Shown here: positions 1 through 8,320 of the stretch, piece after piece
Layout of the letters: each line of letters begins with the position of its first letter
Position numbering within the stretch: position 1 is the first letter of the stretch
Assembly: GCA_023435335.1 (NCBI GenBank)
Contig: JAEYRU010000130.1
Span: forward strand, 1-16,979
DNA from: Pseudomonadota bacterium
Lineage (GTDB): Bacteria > Pseudomonadota > Alphaproteobacteria > Rhizobiales > Rhizobiaceae
DNA: 16,979 nucleotides
Reading direction: 5' to 3'
Program-made: the position numbers and the translations under genes
The notes under the pieces: model-generated
Told to the model about the DNA's origin: nothing
Database searches by the model: none
Seen by the model: only the letters and a program-made list of their open reading frames with translations

Positions 1-1664
1 GCGTTGTGGTCGACCCCGCTGTCACCTGGGGAAACGACATCCGCCCGCAGGTGCCCTGGGCGGAAACGATCATTTACGAGGCCCACGTCAAGGGAATGAC
101 AGCGCTGCGGGACGATCTGCCGCCGCAGTTCAGGGGCACGTTCGAGGGGCTGGCCGACCCGCTTGTAATCGACCACCTTGTCAAGCTTGGCGTGACCGCT
201 GTCGAGTTGATGCCCTCGCAAGCCTTCTTCGATGACCGCCACCTCGTGGACCGTGGCCTGTCGAACTACTGGGGCTACAACACGATCGGCTTCTTCGCTC
301 CCGCAACACGCTACATATCGCCCGGCGCCGGCATCCACGAATTCAAGCTTATGGTGCGCCGCCTGCATGAGGCGGGCATCGAGGTAATCCTCGACGTGGT
401 CTACAATCACACGGCCGAGGGCAACCAGATGGGCCCGACGCTGTCGTTCCGGGGCATCGACAATGCGAGCTACTATCTGCTCGGCGACGACCCGCGTTAC
501 TATTTCGACACAACGGGCTGCGGCAATACGGTCAATCTCAGGCACCAGCGCGTGTTGCAGATGGTCATGGATTCGCTGCGCTACTGGGTGCAGGAATGCC
601 ACGTGGACGGCTTCCGCTTTGACCTTGCGAGCTCGCTCGGGCGCGACCGCGACACATTCGACCACAATGCCGTGTTCTTCGACGCCGTGCGGCAGGATCC
701 CGTGCTCTCCACAGTCAAGCTTATCGGCGAGCCATGGGACACCGGCCCCGACGGCTACCAGCTCGGAAATTTTCCGCCGGGATGGGCCGAGTGGAACGAC
801 CGCTACCGCGACACGGTGCGCGCCTACTGGAAGGGCGACGATGGGATCGCATCGGAACTAGCCGGCAGGTTGCTTGGCTCGGGCGACTGCTTCGAGAAGC
901 GCGGTCGGCGCCCCTGGGCAAGCGTCAATTTCGTCACCGCCCATGATGGCTTCACGCTCGCAGACGTGGTCAGCTTCAACGACAAGCACAACGAGGCGAA
1001 CGGCGAGGAGAACCGCGACGGGCACTCGCACAACCTGAGCTGGAACTGCGGCGTCGAGGGCGCGACCGACGATGCGGGCATTCTCGATCTGCGGGACCGC
1101 ATGCGCCGCAATCTGATGGCGACGCTGCTGCTCTCCCAAGGCACACCGATGCTCCTCATGGGGGACGAGATCGGCCGCAGCCAGGGAGGTAACAACAACG
1201 CCTATTGCCAGGACAACGACATCAATTGGCTGGCCTGGGACGGGCACGGCGAGCGCGATGCCGCGTTCCACGAATTCGTGCGCGGGCTGATCGCGGTTCG
1301 ACGCACCCGACCGCTGCTGCGGCAGTTGCGGTTCCTGCATGGCGATCCCGTCGGTGAGACGGGGCCGAGCGACGTGAGCTGGCTGCGCCCGGACGGCCAC
1401 CCGATGACGCCCAGAGATTGGGATCAGCCTCACACCCGCTTGATGGCCTTGCGGCTGCGCGGCCACGGCAGGCAGGCGCTGATGCTGTTCAACGCGCATT
1501 TCGAGCCGCTCCGGTTCCAGATACCCAAGCCGGGTCCCGGCGGCTGGCGGATGCTCGTCGACACGGCGGCGGGCATCGCCGATCCGGAGTCCGAAACGCA
1601 GCACTCCGGCGAGGCGCATGACGTCGAGGGCCGTTCGCTGCTGTTGCTGGAGTGCCGGATTTGA
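1..1664 (+). CDS. glgX: Glycogen debranching enzyme GlgX (isoamylase/TreX type), 5' end missing
   Basis: This GH13 enzyme hydrolyses alpha-1,6 branch points of glycogen or limit dextrins in the cytoplasm and frees linear maltodextrins. The reading frame is open to the left edge, so the gene starts outside the window. About 552 residues are visible against roughly 650-700 in the family, so most of the N-terminal CBM48-type domain is missing. Counting from the GTG at base 6, the catalytic motifs are all present: region I DVVYNH (130-135), region II DGFRFD with nucleophile Asp206, region III GEPWD with acid/base Glu242, and region IV TAHDG (His313-Asp314). The WNDRYRD segment after region III is characteristic of GlgX/TreX. 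The gene ends with TGA inside the start of treZ, which implies co-transcription and a role in feeding debranched chains to TreY/TreZ. The GTG at base 6 is not believed to be the real start. Confidence 0.93.
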   Translation, partial: VVVDPAVTWGNDIRPQVPWAETIIYEAHVKGMTALRDDLPPQFRGTFEGLADPLVIDHLVKLGVTAVELMPSQAFFDDRHLVDRGLSNYWGYNTIGFFAPATRYISPGAGIHEFKLMVRRLHEAGIEVILDVVYNHTAEGNQMGPTLSFRGIDNASYYLLGDDPRYYFDTTGCGNTVNLRHQRVLQMVMDSLRYWVQECHVDGFRFDLASSLGRDRDTFDHNAVFFDAVRQDPVLSTVKLIGEPWDTGPDGYQLGNFPPGWAEWNDRYRDTVRAYWKGDDGIASELAGRLLGSGDCFEKRGRRPWASVNFVTAHDGFTLADVVSFNDKHNEANGEENRDGHSHNLSWNCGVEGATDDAGILDLRDRMRRNLMATLLLSQGTPMLLMGDEIGRSQGGNNNAYCQDNDINWLAWDGHGERDAAFHEFVRGLIAVRRTRPLLRQLRFLHGDPVGETGPSDVSWLRPDGHPMTPRDWDQPHTRLMALRLRGHGRQALMLFNAHFEPLRFQIPKPGPGGWRMLVDTAAGIADPESETQHSGEAHDVEGRSLLLLECRI

Positions 1665-3493
1665 ACGGCGGCTCGCCGTTACAGGGACTGCGGCTCCCCT
1701 CCCGCTCCTGGGGCGCGGACATCGCAAGTAATGGGAACGTGCGGTTCCGCATCTGGGCGCCAGGCGTTGAGCATATGTCGGTGCGCCTCGCAGCCGGCGA
1801 TGTCCCGATGACGCGGCGCGGCGAAGGCTGGTTCGAGGCCCTCGCCCCCGGCGTCGCGCCAGGCGCCGAATACGCTTTTGTTCTGCCGGACGGACGCACG
1901 GTTCCCGATCCGGCCTCTCGAGCGCAGGCCGGCGACGTGCACGGGCCGTCGGTGATTGTCGATCCCAACGCGTATCGCTGGCGCAACACCGATTGGCGCG
2001 GCCGCCCTTGGGAAGAGACCGTCATTTACGAACTGCACGTTGGGACCTTCACGCCGGAGGGCACGTTCAGCGCAGCCGCGCAACGGCTTGAGTATCTGAG
2101 GGATCTCGGCGTTACGGCGGTCGAACTCATGCCTGTCGCGCAATTCTCGGGCGAACGCGGATGGGGCTACGACGGTGTGCTGCCCTATGCGCCGCACAGC
2201 AGCTACGGCTCGCCGGAGGAGATGAAGGCGCTGATCGACGCCGCCCACGGCCACGGGCTGATGGTGTTGCTCGACGTGGTTTACAATCATTTCGGCCCGG
2301 ACGGGAACTGCCTGCACGCCTATGCCCCGGACTTCTTCCACGCGGAAAGGCATACACCCTGGGGTCCGGCGATCGCCTATGAAAAGGAGCCTGTCCGCGG
2401 CTTCTTCATTGAGAACGCCCTCTACTGGTTAGAGGAATTCAACCTCGACGGGCTGCGCCTCGACGCGATCGACCAGATCAGGGACGAGACATCGCCGACC
2501 CACATCCTCGAGGAGATCGCACGAAGGGTGCGTACGGCTCATCCGCATCGGCATATTCATCTGACGACTGAGGACAACCGCAACGTAACGCATCTGCATC
2601 GGCGCACCTCCGACGGGCGTGCGCAGCTCTACACCGGCGAGTGGAACGACGATTTTCACAACGTTGCCCACGTCATCGCCACCGGCGAAACCGAGGGATA
2701 CTACGCCGACTTCGCCGAGGACACCTGGGGTAAGCTCGCCCGATCGCTCGCGGAGGGCTATGTCTATCAAGGAGAGCATTCGCCGCATGCCGGCGCGGCA
2801 CGCGGGGAGCCGAGTGCGGAGCTGCCGCCTGCCGCATTCGTGGATTTCCTGCAGAACCATGACCAGGTGGGAAACCGCGCCTTCGGCGAAAGACTGATTT
2901 CGCTCGCGCCGCCGCAGAAGGTGAGGGCGCTTGTGACAGTGTTGCTGCTCTCACCGCATATCCCGCTGCTCTTCATGGGTGAGGAATATGGCGAGACGCG
3001 CCCGTTCAGCTTCTTTACCGACTTCCACGGCGAGCTTGCCGAAATCGTCCGGGAAGGGCGGCGCAAGGAGTTCGCCGGCTTTTCAGCCTTCGGCGGAAGC
3101 GATCTTTCCAGGATCCCTGACCCGAACGCAGCCTCGACCTTCCAGGCCTCCAAGCTGGGTTGGCAGAAGGCCGAGACAGAGGAGGGGCGTGACTGGCTAG
3201 CCTTCATGCGGGAACTCCTCGGACTGCGCAGCCGACACATCGTGCCCCTCATCGGAAGCATGAAAGGTCATGCCGGACGCGTCCTCGCCGCCGAGAACGG
3301 CGTAATCGCGGTCGACTGGGCGGCGGGTTCCGCGCTTCTCCAAATGCGCGCGAACCTGGGCGACGACGACCGCCGGGCGCCGCGAGTGTCCGGTGAGATC
3401 ATTCATGCGTACGAGGCAGGCGTGACAACGGACAACATGCAGCCGGGGAGCGTGATCGTCGCTGTTTCGCAGGACGCCTCGGAAAGCCGATGA
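1652..3493 (+). CDS. treZ: Malto-oligosyltrehalose trehalohydrolase (TreZ)
   Basis: TreZ hydrolyses the alpha-1,4 bond next to the terminal trehalosyl unit made by TreY and releases free trehalose. The protein is about 613 residues, normal for the family. It has an N-terminal beta-sandwich (about 25-105, with RFRIWAPGVE) followed by a GH13 barrel: DVVYNH at 208-213, DGLRLDAID with nucleophile Asp271, LTTEDNRN with probable acid/base Glu307, and NHDQVGNR at 402-409. The MGEEYGE segment (442-448) is also typical. Its start overlaps the glgX stop. GTG at 1652 gives the longest product, but TTG at 1661 forms a TTGA overlap with the glgX stop and sits 8 nt after GGAG (1649-1652), so it is a serious alternative. 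The 3' end overlaps treY by ATGA, which indicates translational coupling. Confidence 0.95.
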   Translation: MPDLNGGSPLQGLRLPSRSWGADIASNGNVRFRIWAPGVEHMSVRLAAGDVPMTRRGEGWFEALAPGVAPGAEYAFVLPDGRTVPDPASRAQAGDVHGPSVIVDPNAYRWRNTDWRGRPWEETVIYELHVGTFTPEGTFSAAAQRLEYLRDLGVTAVELMPVAQFSGERGWGYDGVLPYAPHSSYGSPEEMKALIDAAHGHGLMVLLDVVYNHFGPDGNCLHAYAPDFFHAERHTPWGPAIAYEKEPVRGFFIENALYWLEEFNLDGLRLDAIDQIRDETSPTHILEEIARRVRTAHPHRHIHLTTEDNRNVTHLHRRTSDGRAQLYTGEWNDDFHNVAHVIATGETEGYYADFAEDTWGKLARSLAEGYVYQGEHSPHAGAARGEPSAELPPAAFVDFLQNHDQVGNRAFGERLISLAPPQKVRALVTVLLLSPHIPLLFMGEEYGETRPFSFFTDFHGELAEIVREGRRKEFAGFSAFGGSDLSRIPDPNAASTFQASKLGWQKAETEEGRDWLAFMRELLGLRSRHIVPLIGSMKGHAGRVLAAENGVIAVDWAAGSALLQMRANLGDDDRRAPRVSGEIIHAYEAGVTTDNMQPGSVIVAVSQDASESR

Positions 3494-6156
3494 CGCATCC
3501 CACTTCCACCTATCGCCTGCAGTTCCGAAACGGCATGACCTTTGACCGGGCGGCGGAGCTAGTGCCCTACCTGCAACGGCTGGGCATCAGTGACCTCTAT
3601 GCCTCGCCCGTGTTTGCCGCGGTTCAAGGTTCGACGCACGGCTATGACGTGATCGACCACAACCGCTTTGACCCCGCGCTGGGCGGGCAGGAAGGGTTTG
3701 AGCGGCTGAGCGCCGCGCTGCGGCAGGCCGGGATCGGCCTCATCCTCGATATCGTGCCGAACCATATGGCGGCTTCGCTGCAGAACCCTTGGTGGAGGAG
3801 CGTGGTCCAGTGGGGTGAAGCCAGCCGCTATGCGGGCCATTTCGACATCGACTGGAGCCGCCGGCTGACCCTTCCGATACTTGGCCGCCCCGTGGACGAA
3901 GCACTGGACCTGGACGAGCTCTCGCTGGCGCTCGACACTCGTCGCGGCGCGCTGGCTCTTGCCTATTTCGACAATCTGCTGCCGTTGCATCCGGCAACCT
4001 GGGCCGAAGCTTTGGCCGGGCTGCATCACCCCCTTGCCGAGGCGCTTACGCAGGCGGCGGCGAATGCGTTGGCCGATGGCGAGGACGATTTCAATCAACG
4101 CGTCCTGTCCTTGCTCGAGAATCCGGCGGATGTCCTTCCACTGGAGGCCGGGCTTGCCGTGCTGTCGGCCGATACCCGCCTTCTGGCTCGTCTGCATGAT
4201 CTGCAGCCATGGCGTCTGCAGTATTGGAAGGATGCGCGGCGCGAACTCAGCTACCGCAGGTTCTTCGAGATCACAGGGCTGGCCGGCGTGGCCGTGGAGA
4301 AGCCGGATGTTTTCGACGACGTCCACAGGCTCATTCTCGAACTCGTGCGATCGGGGCAGGTCACGGGGCTGAGGATCGACCATATCGATGGCCTCGCCGA
4401 CCCAGAGGCTTATCTCAGGCGACTTCGGATGGAGGCGGGCGAGGATGCGTTCATCGTCGTAGAAAAAATACTGGAGCGGGAAGAGCGCCTCCCGCCCGAG
4501 TGGCCGGTTTCCGGAACAACTGGCTACGAGTTCATTGATGCGATCTCAGGGCTGCTTGTCAGCCCGGGAGGTGTCGCGCAGCTGCAGACGTCGTTCGCCG
4601 GGCTTTCCGGGCGCGAAGGTCCGGAGGCGCAGCGCCGTGAGGCGAAGCGACTGATGGCGACCCATAACTTCGAAGGAGAGCGCCGCGCTATCGCGCGAAT
4701 GGCGGCGGCGCTTGCGGACGAGCTTGGCGCCGGCGTCGAGGAGCGCGAATTGGATGGGGCGCTGACCGAACTCATCGCGGCGTTCCCCGTGTACAGGACT
4801 TACGGCACGGCGGAGGGGGTAGGAGCGCGCGATCGCGCGCTGCTCGACCGGGTTGCCGCGGACGTCAGGAACGGCGGCCGCTCAGATCCCGCGGCACTCG
4901 ATCTTCTGCTGCGCGTGTTTTGCGGGGATGTGCCCCCTGCCGTGAGGGCGCGCGCGGCGCTCGCGCGCTCGCGGTTCCAGCAGCTTACCGGGCCGGTGAT
5001 GGCCAAGGCAGTCGAGGATACCTTCTTCTTCCGGCACAACGCTATGCTAGCTCTGAACGAGGTGGGCGGCGACCCGCTGCGGCCGCAGGGCTCGCTCGGA
5101 GGCTTCCATTCGACAATGGAAGAGCGATTGCGCCTTCAACCTCAAGGACTGTCTGCGACCTCGACCCACGACACCAAGCGCGGCGAGGACGCCCGGGCGC
5201 GGCTCTATGCGCTGAGCGAAGCGCCAGGGGATTGGACCGAGGCGGTCGCGCGGTGGCGCGCCATGAATGCCCACATAGTGCAGCAGCTCCCGGGCGGGCT
5301 AGCCCCGGAAGCCGAGACGGAATGGATGCTCTACCAGGCGCTTGCGGGGATCTGGCCGGCGGGCGATCCCGGCGCTCGCACCGGCGATCTGCGAGATCGA
5401 TTCCTGGTCTTTGTCCAGAAGGCCCTGCGCGAGGCGAAGCTTCGCACGAACTGGGGCGAGGTCGATGAAGCCTACGAGGCGGCAGTGAGGGACTATGCAG
5501 CGTGGCTGCTGGACGGCGCAAATGCCCAATTCCAGGCCGACTTCGCCGCTACACTTCGCCCCTATATCGCAGCGGGCCTGATCAACAGCCTCACCCAGAC
5601 GCTCATCAAGCTGACGGCGCCCGGGATCCCTGACATCTATCTGGGCGCGGAGCGGCTGGACTTCAGCCTGACGGATCCGGACAACCGACGCCCGGTCGAT
5701 TTCAAGGCTCTCGCGACTGACCTGGACGCCGAGAGCCCCGTGGCGGCCACCGTCGAGGCCCTCCAAAGTGGACGCTTCAAGCAGCATACCATTGCCTGCG
5801 GACTGGAATTGCGCAGGCGATACCCCGGTCTATTCGCAGAGGGCGATTACATTCCGCTCATGGCGGCAGGCTCACGGCGCAAGAATGTCGTCGCGTTCGT
5901 GCGGCGCAGCGAGCGCGTGGCGGCGGTCGTCGTGGCGCCGCGCCGCGTGTTGCCGCTTCTCGGCAAGGAGCAGGCATTCGTCGATGCTGACTCCTGGGAG
6001 GAGACAACGATCGACCTTCCCGCCACTGCTGGCGCCGGGAGCTTTCGCGACGTGCTTACAGGTCGCGATTTCGGGCCGTCGCGACAACACACGGTTGCGT
6101 CGGTTCTGCGCGAAACGCCTGTTGCCCTGCTCGTTTCGGATGGCGATGCCGCCTGA
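3490..6156 (+). CDS. treY: Malto-oligosyltrehalose synthase (TreY)
   Basis: TreY is an intramolecular transglucosylase. It turns the reducing-end alpha-1,4 linkage of a malto-oligosaccharide into an alpha,alpha-1,1 linkage, producing the substrate of TreZ. The protein has 888 residues, within the family's usual range. The N-terminus (STYRLQF, then LGISDLYASPVF and GSTHGYDV at about 48-54) is diagnostic of TreY. GH13 motifs are DIVPNH (87-92), GLRIDHIDGL with nucleophile Asp297, VVEKIL with acid/base Glu325, and STHDTKRGED (His560-Asp561). ATG at 3490 overlaps the treZ stop as ATGA and has a GGAAAG-like ribosome site just upstream. With treZ and glgX it forms the pathway from glycogen to trehalose, commonly a desiccation and osmotic-stress route. 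No truncation or missing catalytic residue was seen. Confidence 0.96.
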   Translation: MTHPTSTYRLQFRNGMTFDRAAELVPYLQRLGISDLYASPVFAAVQGSTHGYDVIDHNRFDPALGGQEGFERLSAALRQAGIGLILDIVPNHMAASLQNPWWRSVVQWGEASRYAGHFDIDWSRRLTLPILGRPVDEALDLDELSLALDTRRGALALAYFDNLLPLHPATWAEALAGLHHPLAEALTQAAANALADGEDDFNQRVLSLLENPADVLPLEAGLAVLSADTRLLARLHDLQPWRLQYWKDARRELSYRRFFEITGLAGVAVEKPDVFDDVHRLILELVRSGQVTGLRIDHIDGLADPEAYLRRLRMEAGEDAFIVVEKILEREERLPPEWPVSGTTGYEFIDAISGLLVSPGGVAQLQTSFAGLSGREGPEAQRREAKRLMATHNFEGERRAIARMAAALADELGAGVEERELDGALTELIAAFPVYRTYGTAEGVGARDRALLDRVAADVRNGGRSDPAALDLLLRVFCGDVPPAVRARAALARSRFQQLTGPVMAKAVEDTFFFRHNAMLALNEVGGDPLRPQGSLGGFHSTMEERLRLQPQGLSATSTHDTKRGEDARARLYALSEAPGDWTEAVARWRAMNAHIVQQLPGGLAPEAETEWMLYQALAGIWPAGDPGARTGDLRDRFLVFVQKALREAKLRTNWGEVDEAYEAAVRDYAAWLLDGANAQFQADFAATLRPYIAAGLINSLTQTLIKLTAPGIPDIYLGAERLDFSLTDPDNRRPVDFKALATDLDAESPVAATVEALQSGRFKQHTIACGLELRRRYPGLFAEGDYIPLMAAGSRRKNVVAFVRRSERVAAVVVAPRRVLPLLGKEQAFVDADSWEETTIDLPATAGAGSFRDVLTGRDFGPSRQHTVASVLRETPVALLVSDGDAA

Positions 6157-6184
6157 GCACGATTCGTATTCGGTTGTCCGCCCG

Positions 6185-6211
6185 TGAACTTTTTGTCGTG
6201 TTCGTGAGTTT
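6185..6211 (+). promoter_or_regulatory. Possible EcfG-type (general stress) promoter upstream of the DUF2934 gene
   Basis: The 94-bp gap between treY and the DUF2934 gene contains TGAAC (6185-6189), a 17-nt spacer, and AGTTT (6207-6211). The alphaproteobacterial EcfG sigma consensus, recalled as GGAAC-N16/17-CGTTT, would be matched at 8 of 10 positions, with one mismatch in each box. A start point about 7 nt downstream would give a leader of about 30 nt ending in the strong AAGGGAG ribosome site. The match is imperfect, and short motifs like this occur by chance, so it is only a candidate. Confidence 0.22.
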
Positions 6212-6250
6212 GAATGAAACCGGCGAACCGCGGGTCAAGGGAGCATCTCC

Positions 6251-6499
6251 ATGGGACACGGAAGGGACGAGGACATCAGGCGGCGGGCCCACGAATTGTG
6301 GGAGCAGGAAGGCCGCCCGCACGGCAAGGACAGCGAGCACTGGGAACGCGCCAGGCGCGAAATCGAGGACGGCGCCGCCGCTCCGGTTCCGGCGAAGCGG
6401 CGCGCCCCCGCAAAGACGGCTGGCGCGGCCAAGGCGTCGGGCACGGGATCGGCAAAGACCAGTGCGGCTAGGAAGCCATCCTCTAAGCCAAAGAGCTGA
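6251..6499 (+). CDS. Small DUF2934 protein with a basic Ala/Lys-rich tail
   Basis: This is a protein of 82 residues. Residues about 5-38 match the DUF2934 pattern: IRRRAHELWEQEGRPHGKD (9-27) followed by SEHWERARREI (28-38). The function of this domain is not known to me. From about residue 45 to the end the chain is low complexity, rich in Ala, Lys, Pro and Ser, strongly basic and probably disordered. It resembles histone-H1-like tails, so nucleic-acid binding is possible but unproven. No signal peptide or membrane segment is visible. ATG at 6251 is supported by AAGGGAG (6237-6243), 7 nt upstream and one of the clearest Shine-Dalgarno sites in the window. It follows treY on the same strand after 94 bp and could be the last gene of that unit or separately transcribed. 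My impression is that DUF2934 genes often neighbour glycogen and trehalose genes in rhizobia, which would fit a stress role. Confidence 0.85.
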   Translation: MGHGRDEDIRRRAHELWEQEGRPHGKDSEHWERARREIEDGAAAPVPAKRRAPAKTAGAAKASGTGSAKTSAARKPSSKPKS

Positions 6500-6520
6500 G
6501 TTCCGCCCCGCTCGTGGCGG

Positions 6521-7534
6521 CTAGGCCTGCGAGACGCCTGCGTCGCCGAAGGTCGCCATGCCGTCGAAGCAGGCGAGCGCCGAGCGCACCACATTGACGG
6601 CGAGGCAAGCGCCGGAGCCTTCGCCGAGCCGCATGCCGAGATCGAGCAGGGGCGTCAGTCCCAGTTCGCCCAGCAGCCTGCGATGGGCCGCCTCCGCCGA
6701 GACATGGCCGGCCATCGCATGCGCCAGGCCGTCGGGCATGAGCCTGCCCAGCGGCGCGACCGCGGCAGTTGCGACGAAGCCGTCGAGCAGCAGCGGCACG
6801 AGATGATGCCGCGCGGCGAGGGCTGCCCCCATCATGGCGGCCAGTTCACGTCCTCCCAGGCGCATGGCCACCGCCAGCGGGTCGGCGATCGCGTCGCGGT
6901 GGCGCTCGATCGCCGACCGCACCACCGCCGTCTTGCGCTCCAGCCCAGCGTCGTCGACGCCAGTGCCGCGCCCGGTCCAATTGGCGGCGTCGCCGCCGAA
7001 CAAGCCGGCGCAGACTGCGGCCGCGATGGTGGTGTTGCCGATGCCCATCTCGCCTATGCACAGGAGATCGGTGCTGTCGTGTACGGCTGAATAGCCGGCC
7101 TCCACCGCTTCGAGGAATTCCTCCTCGGTCATTGCCGCTATCTCGGTGATGTCGCCCGTAGCGTGGTCGACATGCAACGGCACGACGTTGAGTTCGGCGC
7201 CCGCCGCCCGTGCGAGTTGATTGATCGCCGCGCCGCCGGCCGCGAAATTCGCCACCATCTGCGCCGTCACTTCGGCCGGAAAGGCGGAGACGCCCTGAGC
7301 CGTCACGCCATGCGAGCCGGCAAAGACCAGCACCTTGACCTTGTCGAGACGCGGACGAGGCAAATGTTGCCACCGGGCGAGCCAGGCCGCGATGTCTTCC
7401 AGCCGCCCAAGGCTGCGCGGCGGCTTGGTCAGCATGTTCTGCCTCTCCCACACCGCGACCACCGATGCTTCGTCAGGGGCTGGCAGGGTGAGGCAGGCTT
7501 CGCGAAGAGCATCAAGGCTGGAAAAGGCTGTCAT
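6521..7534 (-). CDS. cobT: Nicotinate-nucleotide--dimethylbenzimidazole phosphoribosyltransferase (CobT; CobU in Pseudomonas denitrificans naming)
   Basis: CobT transfers phosphoribose from nicotinate mononucleotide to 5,6-dimethylbenzimidazole and makes alpha-ribazole phosphate, the lower-ligand precursor of cobalamin. The 337-residue length is usual. Family landmarks are visible: PPRSLGRLE near residue 38, VFAGSHGV near 69, GEMGIGNTT near 160, and LGEGSGA with Glu305, which corresponds to the catalytic glutamate of the Salmonella enzyme. The start lies 14 nt after the cobS stop, behind a GAGAGAAG ribosome site, so the two final assembly enzymes are probably co-expressed. It ends the minus-strand cob series, converging with the DUF2934 gene across only 21 bp. 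It must not be confused with the cobaltochelatase subunit that is also called CobT. Confidence 0.96.
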   Translation of the reverse strand: MTAFSSLDALREACLTLPAPDEASVVAVWERQNMLTKPPRSLGRLEDIAAWLARWQHLPRPRLDKVKVLVFAGSHGVTAQGVSAFPAEVTAQMVANFAAGGAAINQLARAAGAELNVVPLHVDHATGDITEIAAMTEEEFLEAVEAGYSAVHDSTDLLCIGEMGIGNTTIAAAVCAGLFGGDAANWTGRGTGVDDAGLERKTAVVRSAIERHRDAIADPLAVAMRLGGRELAAMMGAALAARHHLVPLLLDGFVATAAVAPLGRLMPDGLAHAMAGHVSAEAAHRRLLGELGLTPLLDLGMRLGEGSGACLAVNVVRSALACFDGMATFGDAGVSQA

Positions 7535-7548
7535 CTTGTCTTCTCTCT

Positions 7549-8316
7549 TCAGTGTTGGAAGGCCGAGGCTGCCGCAAGCAGCACCAGGATTTCTGCGCCC
7601 TGTTCGAGCGTGCCGAGCACATCGCCGGTCTGTCCGCCGATCTGGCGCTCGGCGAGACGACGGAGAACAAACGTCCAGACCAATAGAACAAGCGCTGCCG
7701 ACACGGCCGCCGCGAGCCCGAGTGGCAAAAGAGCCGCTGCGCCGAGCACCAGTGCGGCGGCTGCCGTGCGCTGTGGGATGGCGCCGACACCGGCGGACAG
7801 GCCGTCGCTACGCGCCGGCGCCAGCAGGCGCATGAAGACAGGCATCAGCGCGCGAGCGGACATATGGGCGGCGATCAGGGCGATGGCGACCAAAGCGGGA
7901 GGCGCGATCGCGGCAAGCGCGCCGGCGCGCAGGAGAACGGAGAAGACGAGTGCGGCCGCGCCGTAGCTGCCGACGCGGCTGTCGCGCATGATCTCGAGCT
8001 TTTGTTCGCGCGTGCGGCCGCCGCCGAAACCGTCGAACGTGTCGGAAAGCCCATCCTCGTGCAGCGCGCCGGTGGCGAGCATGGTCGCGCCGACGGCGAT
8101 CAGCCCGCCAAGCAGCGGGGGCAGCGCCAGGACGGCAGCCAGCCAGAAGGCGAGGGCGCCGCACAACGCCACCGCCAGGCCCGCCAGAGGGGCCGCCCAT
8201 TGCGCTTCGGCGAAGCTGCGACCAGAATCGTCGCCGGCGTTCAGAGGCAGCCTCGTATAGAAGACGAGACAGGCAAGGAGTTCGGCGCGCAGTGCGCGTG
8301 GGTCAGCCGGGGGCAT
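7549..8316 (-). CDS. cobS: Adenosylcobinamide-GDP ribazoletransferase (cobalamin synthase, CobS/CobV)
   Basis: CobS joins alpha-ribazole (or its phosphate) to adenosylcobinamide-GDP at the inner membrane, giving adenosylcobalamin (or its phosphate). The protein has 255 residues, which is typical. The hallmark is HEDGLSDTFDGFGGG (86-100), whose Asp-rich stretch binds magnesium and substrate, followed by RDSRVGSYG (111-119). Near the C-terminus GGQTGDVLG (227-235) is also conserved. Several long hydrophobic stretches (about 42-83, 120-165 and 184-218) agree with an integral membrane protein. ATG at 8316 is 4 nt beyond the cobB stop, and its GGGAG ribosome site lies within the last codons of cobB. 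cobT follows 14 nt downstream. It is the membrane enzyme of the nucleotide-loop branch, not the chelatase subunit with the same name. Confidence 0.95.
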   Translation of the reverse strand: MPPADPRALRAELLACLVFYTRLPLNAGDDSGRSFAEAQWAAPLAGLAVALCGALAFWLAAVLALPPLLGGLIAVGATMLATGALHEDGLSDTFDGFGGGRTREQKLEIMRDSRVGSYGAAALVFSVLLRAGALAAIAPPALVAIALIAAHMSARALMPVFMRLLAPARSDGLSAGVGAIPQRTAAAALVLGAAALLPLGLAAAVSAALVLLVWTFVLRRLAERQIGGQTGDVLGTLEQGAEILVLLAAASAFQH

Positions 8317-8320
8317 CGTC

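Noticed and set aside
858..1727. 289-codon minus-strand open frame antisense to glgX
   Set aside because: No family resemblance and composition typical of an antisense shadow; glgX motifs continue through this stretch on the plus strand.
3559..4383. 274-codon minus-strand open frame antisense to treY
   Set aside because: It covers the TreY catalytic core with no ribosome site or recognisable motif; considered a shadow.
6503..6520. CCGCC/GGCGG inverted repeat between the DUF2934 gene and cobT as a terminator
   Set aside because: Only 5 bp with an 8-nt loop and no T-run on either strand; such stems are common by chance at this GC content.
6521..8316. Reading cobS and cobT as cobaltochelatase subunits
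   Set aside because: The sequences are the membrane ribazoletransferase (HEDGLSDTFDGFGGG) and the phosphoribosyltransferase (GEGSGA), not AAA+/VWA chelatase proteins; the clash is one of naming only.
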